Shown here one piece after another: positions 32,385 through 41,105 of a DNA stretch of 64,000 nucleotides. A model generated the notes under the pieces. It was given only the letters and a program-made list of their open reading frames with translations, had not been told where the DNA came from and made no database searches. Position 1 is the first letter of the stretch. Each line of letters opens with the position of its first letter. A program made the translations under genes and the position numbers. The stretch comes from Streptomyces spororaveus (GTDB taxonomy: Bacteria; Actinomycetota; Actinomycetes; Streptomycetales; Streptomycetaceae): positions 3,017,001 to 3,081,000 of the forward strand of contig NZ_BNED01000005.1 of NCBI RefSeq assembly GCF_016755875.1, given 5' to 3'.

Positions 32385-33776
32385 TCATCCGAGGTCGAGA
32401 CGCAGGAGATCTTCCTCCGTCTCCCGGCGGACGATCACTCGGGCCTGCCCGTCACGCACGGCGACGACGGGCGGGCGGAGCGCGTGGTTGTAGTTGCTGG
32501 CCATGGAGCGGCAGTACGCGCCGGTGGCCGGGACGGCGAGGAGGTCGCCGGGCGCGAGGTCGGCGGGCAGGAACGCGTCCTTCACGACGATGTCCCCGCT
32601 CTCGCAGTGCTTGCCGACGACGCGTACGAGCATGGGCTCGGCGTCCGACGTGCGGGAGACCAGGGAGATGGAGTACTCCGCGTCGTACAGGGCCGTCCGG
32701 ATGTTGTCCGACATCCCGCCGTCGACGCTGACGTACGTACGGAGCCCCTCCAGCGGCTTGATCGTCCCCACCTCGTACAGGGTGAACGCGGTCGGGCCGA
32801 CGATGGCGCGGCCCGGCTCCACGGAGATCCGGGGGGCGCGCAGCCCGGCGCTCTCGCACTCCCGGGCCACGATCTCGTGCAGGGCCTTGGCGATCTCGTG
32901 GGGCTCGCGCGGGTCGTCGTTCGAGGTGTACGCGATACCGAGGCCACCGCCGAGGTCGATCTCGGGCAGCTCCACCCCGTGCTCGTCCCGTACGGCGGCC
33001 AGCAGCCGCACGACGCGCTTGGCGGAGACCTCGAAGCCGGCCATGTCGAAGATCTGCGAACCGATGTGGGAGTGGACGCCGAGCAGCTCCAGCGAGTCGT
33101 GCCCGAGCGCCCGGCGCACGGCCTCGGCGGCGGACCCGTCGGCGACCGCGATGCCGAACTTCTGGTCCTCGTGCGCGGTGGCGATGAACTCGTGGGTGTG
33201 CGCCTCGACGCCGACGGTCACACGGATCTGGACGGGCTGGCGTACGCCCAGCTCGCGAGCGATGTGCGCGACGCGGGCGATCTCCTGGAAGGAGTCGAGC
33301 ACGATCCGTCCGACCCCGGCCCCGACGGCCCGGCGGATCTCGCCCTCGGACTTGTTGTTGCCGTGGAAGGCGATCCGCGCGGCGGGCATCCCGGCGGCGA
33401 GCGCGGTGGTCAGCTCCCCGCCGGAGCACACGTCGACGTTCAGCCCCTCCTCCTTCAGCCACTTCACGACGGCCTTGGACAGGAACGCCTTGCCGGCGTA
33501 GAAGACGTCGGCGTCGGGGCCGAAGGCGTGCGCCCAGGCCCGGCAGCGCTCCCGGAAGTCCTCCTCGTCGAGGAAGTAGGCGGGCGTCCCGAACTCCTCG
33601 GCCAGCCGGGTCACTTCGATGCCGCCGACGGAGACGACGCCGTCGGCGCCGCGGGTGACGGTCCGGGCCCAGACCCGCTCGTCCAGCGCGTTCAGGTCGG
33701 CGGGCGGCGGGGAGTAGTGCCCCTCGGGCAGGACGTCGGCGTGGCGGGGCCCGGCGGGGTGCGCGGAACGGCTCAT
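32385..33776 (-). CDS. lysA: Diaminopimelate decarboxylase
   Basis: 463 residues. It decarboxylates meso-diaminopimelate to lysine with PLP (alanine-racemase-like barrel). The PLP lysine is in DVFYAGKAFLSK, the HIGSQI motif binds phosphate and the substrate-binding CESGDIV segment is present. The ATG lies 19 nt after the ArgRS-like nrtL gene, suggesting a two-gene operon nrtL-lysA. Confidence 0.96.
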   Translation of the reverse strand: MSRSAHPAGPRHADVLPEGHYSPPPADLNALDERVWARTVTRGADGVVSVGGIEVTRLAEEFGTPAYFLDEEDFRERCRAWAHAFGPDADVFYAGKAFLSKAVVKWLKEEGLNVDVCSGGELTTALAAGMPAARIAFHGNNKSEGEIRRAVGAGVGRIVLDSFQEIARVAHIARELGVRQPVQIRVTVGVEAHTHEFIATAHEDQKFGIAVADGSAAEAVRRALGHDSLELLGVHSHIGSQIFDMAGFEVSAKRVVRLLAAVRDEHGVELPEIDLGGGLGIAYTSNDDPREPHEIAKALHEIVARECESAGLRAPRISVEPGRAIVGPTAFTLYEVGTIKPLEGLRTYVSVDGGMSDNIRTALYDAEYSISLVSRTSDAEPMLVRVVGKHCESGDIVVKDAFLPADLAPGDLLAVPATGAYCRSMASNYNHALRPPVVAVRDGQARVIVRRETEEDLLRLDLG

Positions 33777-33795
33777 CGGTATCTCTCTTCGCGGG

Positions 33796-34734
33796 TCACA
33801 GGCGTGTCGGTGCGTCTATGCCGAGCAGGGCCAGGCCGCCGGCCAGCACCGTCCCGGCGGCTTCGGCAAGAGCCAGCCGGGCGCGGTGGGCGGCCGAGGG
33901 TTTCTCGTCACCCTTGGGCAGGACGCGGTACTGGAAGTCGAGCAGCGCGTCGGCCAGCTCGACGAGGTGCCGGGCGAGCCGCTCGGGCGCGCGGTGGTGC
34001 GCGGCGGCTTCGAGGACGACGGGGTGGTCGGCGAGGGCGCGCAGCAGCCGGGGCGCGTCGGGCACCTCCCCCGCCTCGGGCCGGAAGCCCAGCTGATCGG
34101 CGTTGCGTACGAGCGCGTGGGCGCGGGCGTGGGCGTACCGCACCCGGAAGAGCTCGTTGTCCTCCCCCTGTACGAGCAGCGCGTCGGAGAACTCCGGGGT
34201 CTCGCGCGCGGGGGTGGTGAGGACGGCCCAGGCGACGGCGTCGGCCCCGTACCGCGCGAGCACGTCCCCGTCCCGGCGCGCGACGGGCGCGACGGCCACC
34301 GGCTCCGGGCCGGGCGGGACGCCCTGCTGGGCCTCGATCCGCGCGACGGCGGCCCGTACGAGCCGCTCGCGGGCCGGCGTGCCGGGAACTCCGGCCTCGA
34401 CGTCGGTGACGATCACCGGACGCACGTCACGCACCAGCCGGGCGGCGGAAAGGGGGCTCAGCGCGAAGTTCAGGAACCCGGCCCCGGTGACGTCGACCCG
34501 CTCGATCCCGGCCACGCCGCCCAGGCGCCGGGCCAGCACCTCGGCGACCTCGGCCGGCCGCCGTCCGGCGCCCTTCGCGATCTGGAAGGCGACGGGCGTG
34601 GCGTACTCCCCCACCCCACCGGGCCGGGTCCGCTCGATCACCACCCGCGCGGGCACCGCCCCGCCCAGCTCCCCGTCCTCGACGGCGCGGCGCACGGCGC
34701 TTACGACGTAACGGGAGAGGTCTGCGGGGGTCAC
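33796..34734 (-). CDS. nrtL: ArgS-related anticodon-binding protein NrtL
   Basis: 312 residues. It looks like an arginyl-tRNA synthetase without its catalytic core. The N-terminal Add1-like domain (residues ~1-95; GEYATPVAFQIAKGAGRRPAEVA, GAGFLNFALS) leads almost directly into a DALR-type anticodon-binding domain (about residues 200-312; RVRYAHARAHALVRNA). HIGH and KMSKS motifs are absent, so it cannot charge tRNA. The gene commonly precedes lysA in Streptomyces. The GTG start is preceded at 7 nt by TAGGCT (34742-34747) and has no ribosome site, so it is probably leaderless. Confidence 0.85.
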   Translation of the reverse strand: MTPADLSRYVVSAVRRAVEDGELGGAVPARVVIERTRPGGVGEYATPVAFQIAKGAGRRPAEVAEVLARRLGGVAGIERVDVTGAGFLNFALSPLSAARLVRDVRPVIVTDVEAGVPGTPARERLVRAAVARIEAQQGVPPGPEPVAVAPVARRDGDVLARYGADAVAWAVLTTPARETPEFSDALLVQGEDNELFRVRYAHARAHALVRNADQLGFRPEAGEVPDAPRLLRALADHPVVLEAAAHHRAPERLARHLVELADALLDFQYRVLPKGDEKPSAAHRARLALAEAAGTVLAGGLALLGIDAPTRL

Positions 34735-34819
34735 GGGACCCAGCCTAGGGGAGACGCACCGTCATCAGCCGAAGGGTTTCGCCATGTGAACAGAGCACGG
34801 CGCGCCCTACTGGAGGGGA

Positions 34820-35245
34820 CTACCCCCTCCCCCTCCCGGCAGGCGCCCCTTTCCACCCGTCACGCCGGTCCCTGCCCTCGACCAGCCTGCGCACGACCTG
34901 CACCAGCTCGGTGGGCTCGAACGGCTTCGCGAGAAAGGCGTCCACCCCGGCCGCGATCCCGGCCTCCACCTCGTGCTGCGTACAGGCGCTGACGATGGCG
35001 ACGGGCACGTGCCTGGTCCGCGGATCGGCCCGCAACTGCGCGGCGGCCCCGAAACCGTCCAGCCGCGGCATGACCACATCAAGGGTGATCACATCGGGAC
35101 ACACCTCATGCACGACGTCCAGGCACTCGGCACCATCGTTCGCGGTCACGACCTCGAAGCCCTCCAGCTCGAGATTGACCTTGATCAGCTGCCGGATGAC
35201 CTTGTTGTCGTCGACAACAAGCACCCGGCCTGAGACGCCTGGCAC
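34820..35245 (-). CDS. Single-domain response regulator (CheY-like)
   Basis: 141 residues, a lone receiver domain with phospho-acceptor D56 (VITLDVVMPRLDG), acidic pair D12-D13, conserved Lys in FLAKPFEP and a short basic tail with no output domain. It may pass phosphate to, or dock on, a partner protein; no histidine kinase is adjacent. The start is GTG at 35245, 6 nt behind TACTCT (35252-35257), without a Shine-Dalgarno sequence, so it is probably leaderless. Confidence 0.88.
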   Translation of the reverse strand: MPGVSGRVLVVDDNKVIRQLIKVNLELEGFEVVTANDGAECLDVVHEVCPDVITLDVVMPRLDGFGAAAQLRADPRTRHVPVAIVSACTQHEVEAGIAAGVDAFLAKPFEPTELVQVVRRLVEGRDRRDGWKGAPAGRGRG

Positions 35246-35399
35246 AACTCGAGAGTAGGTCCGCGCGGGCCCCCGCGTCCGGGTTTTCGCCACTTCCACC
35301 CCCTGCGGGCGAACCACCCCCTCGTCCCCCGCAAACCCGTTCCTGATCACCCCGCGGAAGCTGGTAGTGTTCAACCCGTCGCCGCAACACCAACGACGC

Positions 35400-35471
35400 G
35401 CCCCCGTAGCTCAGGGGATAGAGCAACGGCCTCCGGAGCCGTGTGCGCAGGTTCGAATCCTGCCGGGGGCA
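35400..35471 (+). tRNA. tRNA-Arg (anticodon CCG)
   Basis: A full cloverleaf can be drawn: acceptor GCCCCCG/CGGGGGC, D arm GCTC-AGGGGATA-GAGC, anticodon stem ACGGC/GCCGT with loop CTCCGGA (anticodon CCG), T arm GCAGG-TTCGAAT-CCTGC and discriminator A. The CCA end is not encoded. It decodes CGG. Confidence 0.97.
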
Positions 35472-35524
35472 CTCCAGCAGAGACAGCGCGATCACGCCGC
35501 TGACCAGCTGAAGTGCCAAGCATG

Positions 35525-35559
35525 AAGGCCCGAACTCAGTCCCACTGAGTCCGGGCCTT
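35525..35559 (+). terminator. Hairpin downstream of tRNA-Arg
   Basis: AAGGCCCGAACTCAG (35525-35539) pairs with 35545-35559, with one mismatched position, followed by TTTGTCGTTG. It is a good Rho-independent terminator for the tRNA gene. Confidence 0.8.
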
Positions 35560-35646
35560 TGTCGTTGTTACGCACTGGTCGCGATACAGCTGCGATAGGG
35601 CCCTGCCCGTTGCGTCAATCGCCCACAACGACATCAGGCACACCGC

Positions 35647-35652
35647 TAGCGT
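35647..35652 (+). promoter_or_regulatory. -10 box of a leaderless promoter
   Basis: TAGCGT ends 8 nt before the ATG at 35661 and no Shine-Dalgarno sequence is seen, which suggests a leaderless mRNA. Confidence 0.45.
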
Positions 35653-35660
35653 GCAGTCAT

Positions 35661-36326
35661 ATGAGCGACGCAACCCGAGTTGGGATGACTCATCCACTGA
35701 TGTGCCCGCACTGCGAAAAGCCGACGCTGGCCAGGATCACCAGTGAAGCCTACGGGGGTGGCCACATCGAACCGCCGTACGTTCTGGAGCTGGCCGTTTG
35801 CGGCGTCTGTGCCGACCCCTTCCTGATGGTCGAAGAGGACTTCGGGCAGGGGTGGGACGGCGAGCCGGGGGTCATCTGGCCCAAACAACAGAGGGCTCTG
35901 AGCCCGAAGGTCCCCCAAGCTCTTCGTCGCGAGCACGAGGAGGCACGCCAGTGCTTCTCGTCCAAGGCATACACGGCAACGGCAGTCATGGTCCGCCGCA
36001 CTCTTGAGGGCGTATGCATTGACCAAGGAATTTCCAGTGCCGGGAGCCGGCCCAAGCCTCTGTTCAAGATGCTTGAGCAGATGAAGGACGACGGGAAGAT
36101 CGACGGCCGGCTCTTCGAGTGGGCACAAGAGCTGCGCGTCCTCGGCAACCAAGGCGCGCACTTCACCGGCACCTCGGTAAGCCGCGAAGACGCCGCCGAC
36201 GGGCTCGCCCTGGCTGAAGCGCTGCTCGACTACCTGTACGTTCTCTCGGCACAGTTCGATGCCTTCAAAGCCCGGCGAGCCACGGCTGAGCAGAACAGCA
36301 CGGACGAAGACGAATCCAAGGACTAG
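35661..36326 (+). CDS. DUF4145 domain protein with N-terminal zinc ribbon
   Basis: 221 residues. A Cys4 zinc-ribbon-like start (CPHC at ~14-17 and CGVC at ~44-47) is followed by an acidic linker and a helical DUF4145 domain (about residues 90-200, ARQCFSSKAYTATAVMVRRTLEGV, LRVLGNQGAHF). DUF4145 proteins occur alone or fused to restriction and other defence proteins; the function of the free form is unknown. ATG at 35661 is preferred because of the TAGCGT box; an ATG at 35685 is possible. Codon use is less GC-biased than that of the neighbours. It is the first gene after tRNA-Arg. Confidence 0.82.
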   Translation: MSDATRVGMTHPLMCPHCEKPTLARITSEAYGGGHIEPPYVLELAVCGVCADPFLMVEEDFGQGWDGEPGVIWPKQQRALSPKVPQALRREHEEARQCFSSKAYTATAVMVRRTLEGVCIDQGISSAGSRPKPLFKMLEQMKDDGKIDGRLFEWAQELRVLGNQGAHFTGTSVSREDAADGLALAEALLDYLYVLSAQFDAFKARRATAEQNSTDEDESKD

Positions 36327-36549
36327 CAAAGACTCGGTGGACCACCTCGGGTGAGTTGCCGCCCCTCCGAGCGAGACCGGAACATGCCGGCCAGGGGTGG
36401 CGGAATCGGGACCGGTCGGTCGTCCGTGGCCTCCCGAGACTCTCGGCGCCTGCGGCGGGAAGTCTCCCCCGCCCCAGGCGTCCCGTTTGTCTTGAATGAA
36501 AGCCGGCCCTTTTGCGCCAACGCCAGGGGGACCGCTCCCTTCGCGGAGC

Positions 36550-37599
36550 TCACGGGTGTTCGAGCTGGTCGAGGCTGGATGTAACCACTGCCAGGTGATG
36601 CGAAGTTGCCCACGCCCGCCACTCCGTACCACCGCCGGCTTTGGACCTCTGTCGCATGGCGCACTCACTCAGACGTGCGTCGCCCCATGAAGTTCGCGCC
36701 CCTGTCGTAGGCCAGTACGGAGACGCGACCAGGTCAGCGCTCAGGGTGAAGAAATCATCGTTGCCGGAGCGGACTCGCGGATAGACGTAGACCTGCCAGG
36801 CATCTGGGGTCGTGTAGCGCATGTTGGGATCCGGCGTCCCACGGGATTTCGTCGGGATCCGGGGATGCGTCACACCGTAGTCGCCGAAGTCTGGCAACTT
36901 CCCATGACATCCGTTCAGGACTCGCCGCCAGAGCTGCGCATCACGCCGGGCCACCGGCGTCGCCCGCCCCCTCGGGAACCCGGTCAGGTTGACGGGAAAC
37001 GCTCCGGCGGCAACACACTCACGCCGCCAGCGCCACGGCGAGAGTGCCGTGAGCGCAGCCAATGCGCGGTCGGCCAATTGATCTCTCACGATGCTGGAAT
37101 CCACCGGCCCCGCATCAATGAGCAGGTCGACCTCTTCCGGATCCAGGTTCAGCACCTTGAGCAGCCCCCGGATCTGTCCGCGACCAGGAAGGCAGTTCGG
37201 CCTGTCGGCGGCAACGGACACACGCAGGCAGACGCCTCTCTGGTGCTGGGCGATCGCCTGTGAGGCCTCCACCAGGACGTCTCGGGAATCCGTGTGCCTG
37301 ATAACCGGGCACATCGCCACGCCACGGAGGCCGAGAGACTCGCTGAGGCGAGCCACAGGGCCACCGGCATCGCCCTCAAGTACTCGTGCCGTGGGCAGGG
37401 CTCCACAGTCCACCGTCAGAACAGCGCCCTTCGGTACCGCGTCCATTGCGCGGTCACAGAAGGTCTCGAGAACATTCCGCACGTCCGGGTCAGGGACCAG
37501 CTCCATGACGGGGCGGATGCGTGATCGAACCGCCGGCGTGACGTGCTCAAGGGCCGAGAACTCCCCCGCCTTGCCTTTGAGTATCGGAACGTATGCCAA
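36550..37599 (-). CDS. Beta-family protein (phage T4 beta-like), function unknown
   Basis: 349 residues. The N-terminus MAYVPILKGKAGEFSAL, the inner SDPD-like segments and the C-terminal WRAWATSHHLAVV resemble the beta protein family named after a bacteriophage T4 protein, found in many bacterial accessory regions. The start is TTG at 37599, 5 nt after GGGGGA; the frame is open 41 codons upstream but without family similarity. The lower GC and the position beside a tRNA suggest acquired DNA. The family has no firmly assigned role. Confidence 0.72.
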   Translation of the reverse strand: MAYVPILKGKAGEFSALEHVTPAVRSRIRPVMELVPDPDVRNVLETFCDRAMDAVPKGAVLTVDCGALPTARVLEGDAGGPVARLSESLGLRGVAMCPVIRHTDSRDVLVEASQAIAQHQRGVCLRVSVAADRPNCLPGRGQIRGLLKVLNLDPEEVDLLIDAGPVDSSIVRDQLADRALAALTALSPWRWRRECVAAGAFPVNLTGFPRGRATPVARRDAQLWRRVLNGCHGKLPDFGDYGVTHPRIPTKSRGTPDPNMRYTTPDAWQVYVYPRVRSGNDDFFTLSADLVASPYWPTTGARTSWGDARLSECAMRQRSKAGGGTEWRAWATSHHLAVVTSSLDQLEHP

Positions 37600-37788
37600 C
37601 GGCTTCCCCCAGCGCACTCGGCACCAGCCAATGGATATCTCGCTCACTCCAAGCAGAGTGTGACGAGAACCCGCCATCTCAGATAGAGATGCAAATGGGC
37701 CATAAGGCTGATTCTCACCCAAGAGCGATGGCTCGGGCCCCGGATCACGCCCTCCGGAGTCGTGTCCGCAGATCCTCCTGGGGCGCTC

Positions 37789-38253
37789 TCAGTCACGGGT
37801 CAGCGAGGATCGGATGGCAGCCATGAGTTTCTGGCGGGCCTCCCGGAAGGCGCGTCGTACCTGCGCGCACTCGGCATCGTCGCGCGTGTGGCCCGCGACC
37901 ACCACGTCCCGGTAGAGGAGTAGCTGGTAGGCGGCATCGCCGGCCAGCTGGGCGACCTCCGGTGTGGCCAACAGCTCCAGCTGGTACTGCTTCGCGTGCA
38001 CTCCGTGGGTCAGGATGCTGCCGCGGGCAAGCTGGGCCCGTTCGTCCACCGGGAGGTGCTCCGAGCGGCTGGCGTCGCTTATGGCGTCGCGCGCCTCCGT
38101 CAGTGCTTCCAGGAACTGGGCGGACACCGTACGCAGCGTCTCCCTGTCGCGCTCACCCGTGTCCCGTCGCCAGCGCAGCCGGTCCGTGGCGAGGGTGCTG
38201 CCCACGCCGATGACCGCGCCCACCACCGTGGCGACCAACGATGTCCATTCCAT
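37789..38253 (-). CDS. Small membrane-anchored protein of unknown function
   Basis: 154 residues. One N-terminal hydrophobic helix (about residues 4-23, SLVATVVGAVIGVGSTLA) followed by RLRWRR and a long, mostly helical, charged cytoplasmic part (ETLRTVSAQFLEALTEARDAIS...). No catalytic motif was recognised. It shares this one-helix-plus-coil layout with the next gene upstream on the same strand (38327-38878), 73 nt away, so the two may form an operon. Confidence 0.7.
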   Translation of the reverse strand: MEWTSLVATVVGAVIGVGSTLATDRLRWRRDTGERDRETLRTVSAQFLEALTEARDAISDASRSEHLPVDERAQLARGSILTHGVHAKQYQLELLATPEVAQLAGDAAYQLLLYRDVVVAGHTRDDAECAQVRRAFREARQKLMAAIRSSLTRD

Positions 38254-38326
38254 GGGGTGGGAGACTACGAGCCCGCCGGGCCCGGCGGCAGAGCTCTCGC
38301 GGGTATGCGCCGGATGCGGCGGTCCT

Positions 38327-38878
38327 TCAGTTGTCCCGTCGGCGTCCGAGCAGGCGGCTCTGTTCCCGCTTCAGGCCCGCGAACCCGTCGCGCGCGTAAG
38401 CGGCTATCTCCTCGCTCGGGAAGGGCACCACCGACTCGTGCTGGTCGTAGTTCCCCCGCTCCCACCGGGCGGCCGTGATCTCGTAGCCGGAGACGTGTGC
38501 GCACAGTTGCAGCAGGATCGGCGGCATCTCCGGTTCGCTCAGCAGGTCGGCGTGCTTGATGACGAGGTCGCGCATCGCCTGGATGTTCGGGAGGAAGACG
38601 GTCCCGACCCACAGCCGCCACTCGGCGAGTTCCTCGTCGGAAGGCGGTGTCTCGTGCGCGAAGGGCGACCTGCCGTCAGGGCGGGCGTTGCGCTCCGTGA
38701 ACGCGCCGAAGATGCGGCTGTTGGCTTCCGTGAGGGCGAACAGCCGTCCGTAGAAGTCGCCGAGTTGGTGATTCAGGCGATTCAGGCGCGCTTGGCGCTG
38801 CGCCAGGCGCAGGCCGTTGAGATAGGTGACCGCATAACCGGCGAACGCCAGCGCGATGGTGGCGACTGCTGTGGTCAT
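38327..38878 (-). CDS. Membrane-anchored protein of unknown function
   Basis: 183 residues. A short hydrophobic N-terminus (residues ~3-20, AVATIALAFAGYAVTYL) is followed by a basic coiled coil (RLAQRQARLNRLNHQLGDF) and a helical domain with several Trp and Arg residues, ending in RLLGRRRDN. No known motif. The ATG at 38878 lies 8 nt behind TAGCAT (38887-38892) with no ribosome site, so it is probably leaderless. Confidence 0.72.
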   Translation of the reverse strand: MTTAVATIALAFAGYAVTYLNGLRLAQRQARLNRLNHQLGDFYGRLFALTEANSRIFGAFTERNARPDGRSPFAHETPPSDEELAEWRLWVGTVFLPNIQAMRDLVIKHADLLSEPEMPPILLQLCAHVSGYEITAARWERGNYDQHESVVPFPSEEIAAYARDGFAGLKREQSRLLGRRRDN

Positions 38879-39193
38879 GGGAGGCGATGCTACTGAGCGC
38901 GACCTCCGGGAGGGTGGGGTCTCGCGCGCGCTGATCGTGTACGCGGCCGGCGGCGGCTGATGCCGTGGCGCGAGGCGGCGCGGTGTTCGATGCCAGGAGC
39001 CGGGGCGGGCCGCCGCCCCTGCCCCCTCCCGTGCCGGATCCGGTGGTCCGTACGAGGGAGGTGGGGCGGGGTCTGTGGGATTTGGGGGGTGGGGCGGTGC
39101 GGGGTGCGTGCGTACGTTGGAGGGTGAGGCCCCATGGCACCGCTCGGCGGGTGCTCCGGGGCGGGCTCTGGCGATCGAGAAGGGGCGGCGCGG
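38879..39193. other. Divergent intergenic region upstream of xdhC-like gene
   Basis: 315 nt without a gene. It holds the TAGCAT box of the minus-strand gene on its left. The rest is very G/C-rich; GTGCGTACGTTGGAGGG (about 39104-39120) could include promoter elements for the XdhC gene. No RNA gene or repeat was recognised. Confidence 0.4.
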
Positions 39194-40180
39194 ATGCGTG
39201 AGCTGGTGGAGACGGCGCGGCAGTGGGTGGCCGAGGGGCGGGCCGGGTACCTGGCCCGGCCCGTGACCGAGCAGGGGTTCGGGCCGCGGGATCCGGCCGG
39301 GGCCGTGCTCATCGATACGCGGGGGGAGTGTGTCGGCACGCTCTACCGCGGGGTCTTCGACGCCGAACTCGCCGCCGAGGTCGCCGCCCTGCCGCCCGGG
39401 GTGTCGGCCCGGGTGTGCGAGGTGTCCGTACGCGCGGCCGAGGCCGTCGAGGCGAGGCTGACCTGCGGCGGGCAGGCCGAGGTGCTGCTGCAGCCGCTCG
39501 CCGCGATCCCGGCCGAGTGGTGGGAGCTGCTGGCCGACGGGGTCGGGGTGGCGTTGGTGACCCGGCTGAACGAGGCCGCGGACCAGGCCGTCAGCGAGGT
39601 CGTACGGGCTACGGAGGCGCCCGCCGACGATGCCGGGCGGCGGGCGGGCGAGCTGCTGGCCACCCGGCGGGCCGGGCGGGACGCGCTGTACGCGGAGTCG
39701 GCGCTGGTGCTGGTCGAGGCCTTCCCGTCGGACCCGTACGTGGTCATCGGCGGCGGCGGTGAGCTCGCCGAGATCATCGAGAGGCAGGCGCTGCTGCTCG
39801 GCTGGGAGGCCGTACTGGTCACCGGCCCGGAGGAGGCCTGCAAGGCGCTGGAGGCGCGCCGGGACGCCGCGTGCCTGGTGATGCTGAGCCACGAGGAGTC
39901 GTTCGACGTGCCGACGCTGCGGGTGGCGCTGGCCCAGGAGGTGCCGTACGTCGGCGCGCTGGGCTCCCGCAAGACCACGGCCCGGCGGCGGGAGGGGCTG
40001 CTCGCGGCCGGGGTGCCCGAGGCTCTGCTGGCGCGGGTGCACGGGCCGATCGGGCTGGACCTCGGCGCCCGCACCCCGGCGGAGACCGCGCTGGCGATCT
40101 GCGCCGAGATCCTGGGGGCCCTCGGGGAGCGCACGGCCGCCGGCGCGCTGCGCGATGCCGACGGTCCCATCAACGCCTAG
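39194..40180 (+). CDS. XdhC family protein (molybdenum hydroxylase maturation)
   Basis: 328 residues. The N-terminal XdhC/CoxI domain (residues ~1-120) is followed by the C-terminal Rossmann domain (about residues 170-310; VVIGGGGELAEIIERQA, LGSRKTTARRREGL, IGLDLGARTPAETALAI). XdhC proteins bind molybdenum cofactor and help insert its sulfurated form into xanthine dehydrogenase or CO dehydrogenase-type enzymes. No such enzyme gene is in this window, so the partner must lie elsewhere. The ATG at 39194 has AAGGGG 8 nt before it. Confidence 0.9.
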   Translation: MRELVETARQWVAEGRAGYLARPVTEQGFGPRDPAGAVLIDTRGECVGTLYRGVFDAELAAEVAALPPGVSARVCEVSVRAAEAVEARLTCGGQAEVLLQPLAAIPAEWWELLADGVGVALVTRLNEAADQAVSEVVRATEAPADDAGRRAGELLATRRAGRDALYAESALVLVEAFPSDPYVVIGGGGELAEIIERQALLLGWEAVLVTGPEEACKALEARRDAACLVMLSHEESFDVPTLRVALAQEVPYVGALGSRKTTARRREGLLAAGVPEALLARVHGPIGLDLGARTPAETALAICAEILGALGERTAAGALRDADGPINA

Positions 40181-40195
40181 CGGCCGGAGGGGATT

Positions 40196-40519
40196 TCACA
40201 TCCCGAGGGCCCGCTTGAGCTGGGTCTTGTTCATGTCGGAGCGGCCGTGGACGTTGCGGCGCCGGGCCTCGGCGTAGAGCTGTTCGAACGTGGGTCCCTG
40301 CGCGCCCGAGTGGGAGTGCAGGCCCCCGCGGCGGGACGAGGAGATGTCCTCGACGGACTCCCTGCTCGCGGTCCGGGATTCGCCGGCCCGGGCGCGTTCC
40401 TTGTTGACCGTCCGGGCGGCGATCTCCTTCGCCTTCTCCTCGGGCTCTCCGCGCTGTTCCAGGCCTTCCTTGATGTGTTCGTACTGTCGTTCGCGCTTCG
40501 GGGAAGATCCGCGGGGCAT
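40196..40519 (-). CDS. Small basic protein, so-called plasmid stabilization protein family
   Basis: 107 residues, highly charged: MPRGSSPKRERQYEHIKEG at the start, then AKEIAARTVNKERAR and a C-terminal SAP/Rho_N-like helix pair (YAEARRRNVHGRSDMNKTQLKRALGM). Such short proteins are common in actinobacteria and are often labelled plasmid stabilization proteins without experimental basis. A nucleic-acid-binding role is suggested only by the Rho_N-like end. The ATG follows GGAGG at 6 nt. Confidence 0.82.
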   Translation of the reverse strand: MPRGSSPKRERQYEHIKEGLEQRGEPEEKAKEIAARTVNKERARAGESRTASRESVEDISSSRRGGLHSHSGAQGPTFEQLYAEARRRNVHGRSDMNKTQLKRALGM

Positions 40520-40657
40520 GGCCTGCCTCCTGTTCGCTCCGGCTCGTCTTCGTTGTCGTTCTCGGTTGCGTTCTCGGTTGCGTTCGAACAGGCGCCTACC
40601 CCGGATGGCCCAAGGTATCCGGGCACAGCGGCGCATACAGGACACGGGTGAGCGAAA

Positions 40658-41062
40658 ATGGTCGGTATGGACACGACCCTGAGCGTGGACGCGACCCTCG
40701 CCGATATCGCATGGTTCCTGGTCGTCGGCATCCTCGTCGCCGGCTTCCTGCTGGGCGGCTTCCTGCTGGGCAAGAAGGTACGGGCGAAGGAGCCACCCCC
40801 GCCCACCGCCGAGAGCCAGCCTCACCTGCCGGAGGGTGGGGCCGTCTACGAGGTACGCGAGGAACGCGACTCCGTGGAGATTCCCGAAGGCGGTCTGCGG
40901 CCGCACGAGATGCAGGGCTACGGGAACTTCGGCTCCACCACCTCCACCCACCCGGACGAGGTCCGGGCGGAACGCGAGTCCGGCTACAAGCTGCCGGAGG
41001 GGCCGGGGCCGCATCCACAGCCGGGGGCTCCGCCGGACGCCGGGCGTGGCGCACACTCCTGA
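40658..41062 (+). CDS. DUF6479 family membrane protein
   Basis: 134 residues. One membrane helix (about residues 18-38, WFLVVGILVAGFLLGGFLLG) is followed by KKVRAKE and a Pro/Glu-rich, probably disordered tail with the repeated pattern RxERxSxxxPEG. Its function is unknown; it is seen mainly in Streptomyces. ATG at 40658 is used; the ATG at 40667 is equally possible as no clear ribosome site is present. Confidence 0.75.
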   Translation: MVGMDTTLSVDATLADIAWFLVVGILVAGFLLGGFLLGKKVRAKEPPPPTAESQPHLPEGGAVYEVREERDSVEIPEGGLRPHEMQGYGNFGSTTSTHPDEVRAERESGYKLPEGPGPHPQPGAPPDAGRGAHS

Positions 41063-41105
41063 GGCGACCACCCCCTCGCCCTCTGACCCGTGCCTCCCGC
41101 GCGGG

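Noticed and set aside
35106..35519. Minus-strand frame through the tRNA (contains RQDSNLRTRLRRP)
   Set aside because: It is the antisense reading of tRNA-Arg, a well-known false protein.
35400..35660. Phage attachment site at the tRNA-Arg gene
   Set aside because: No second copy of the tRNA 3' end and no integrase were found in the window; kept only as a possibility in the findings.
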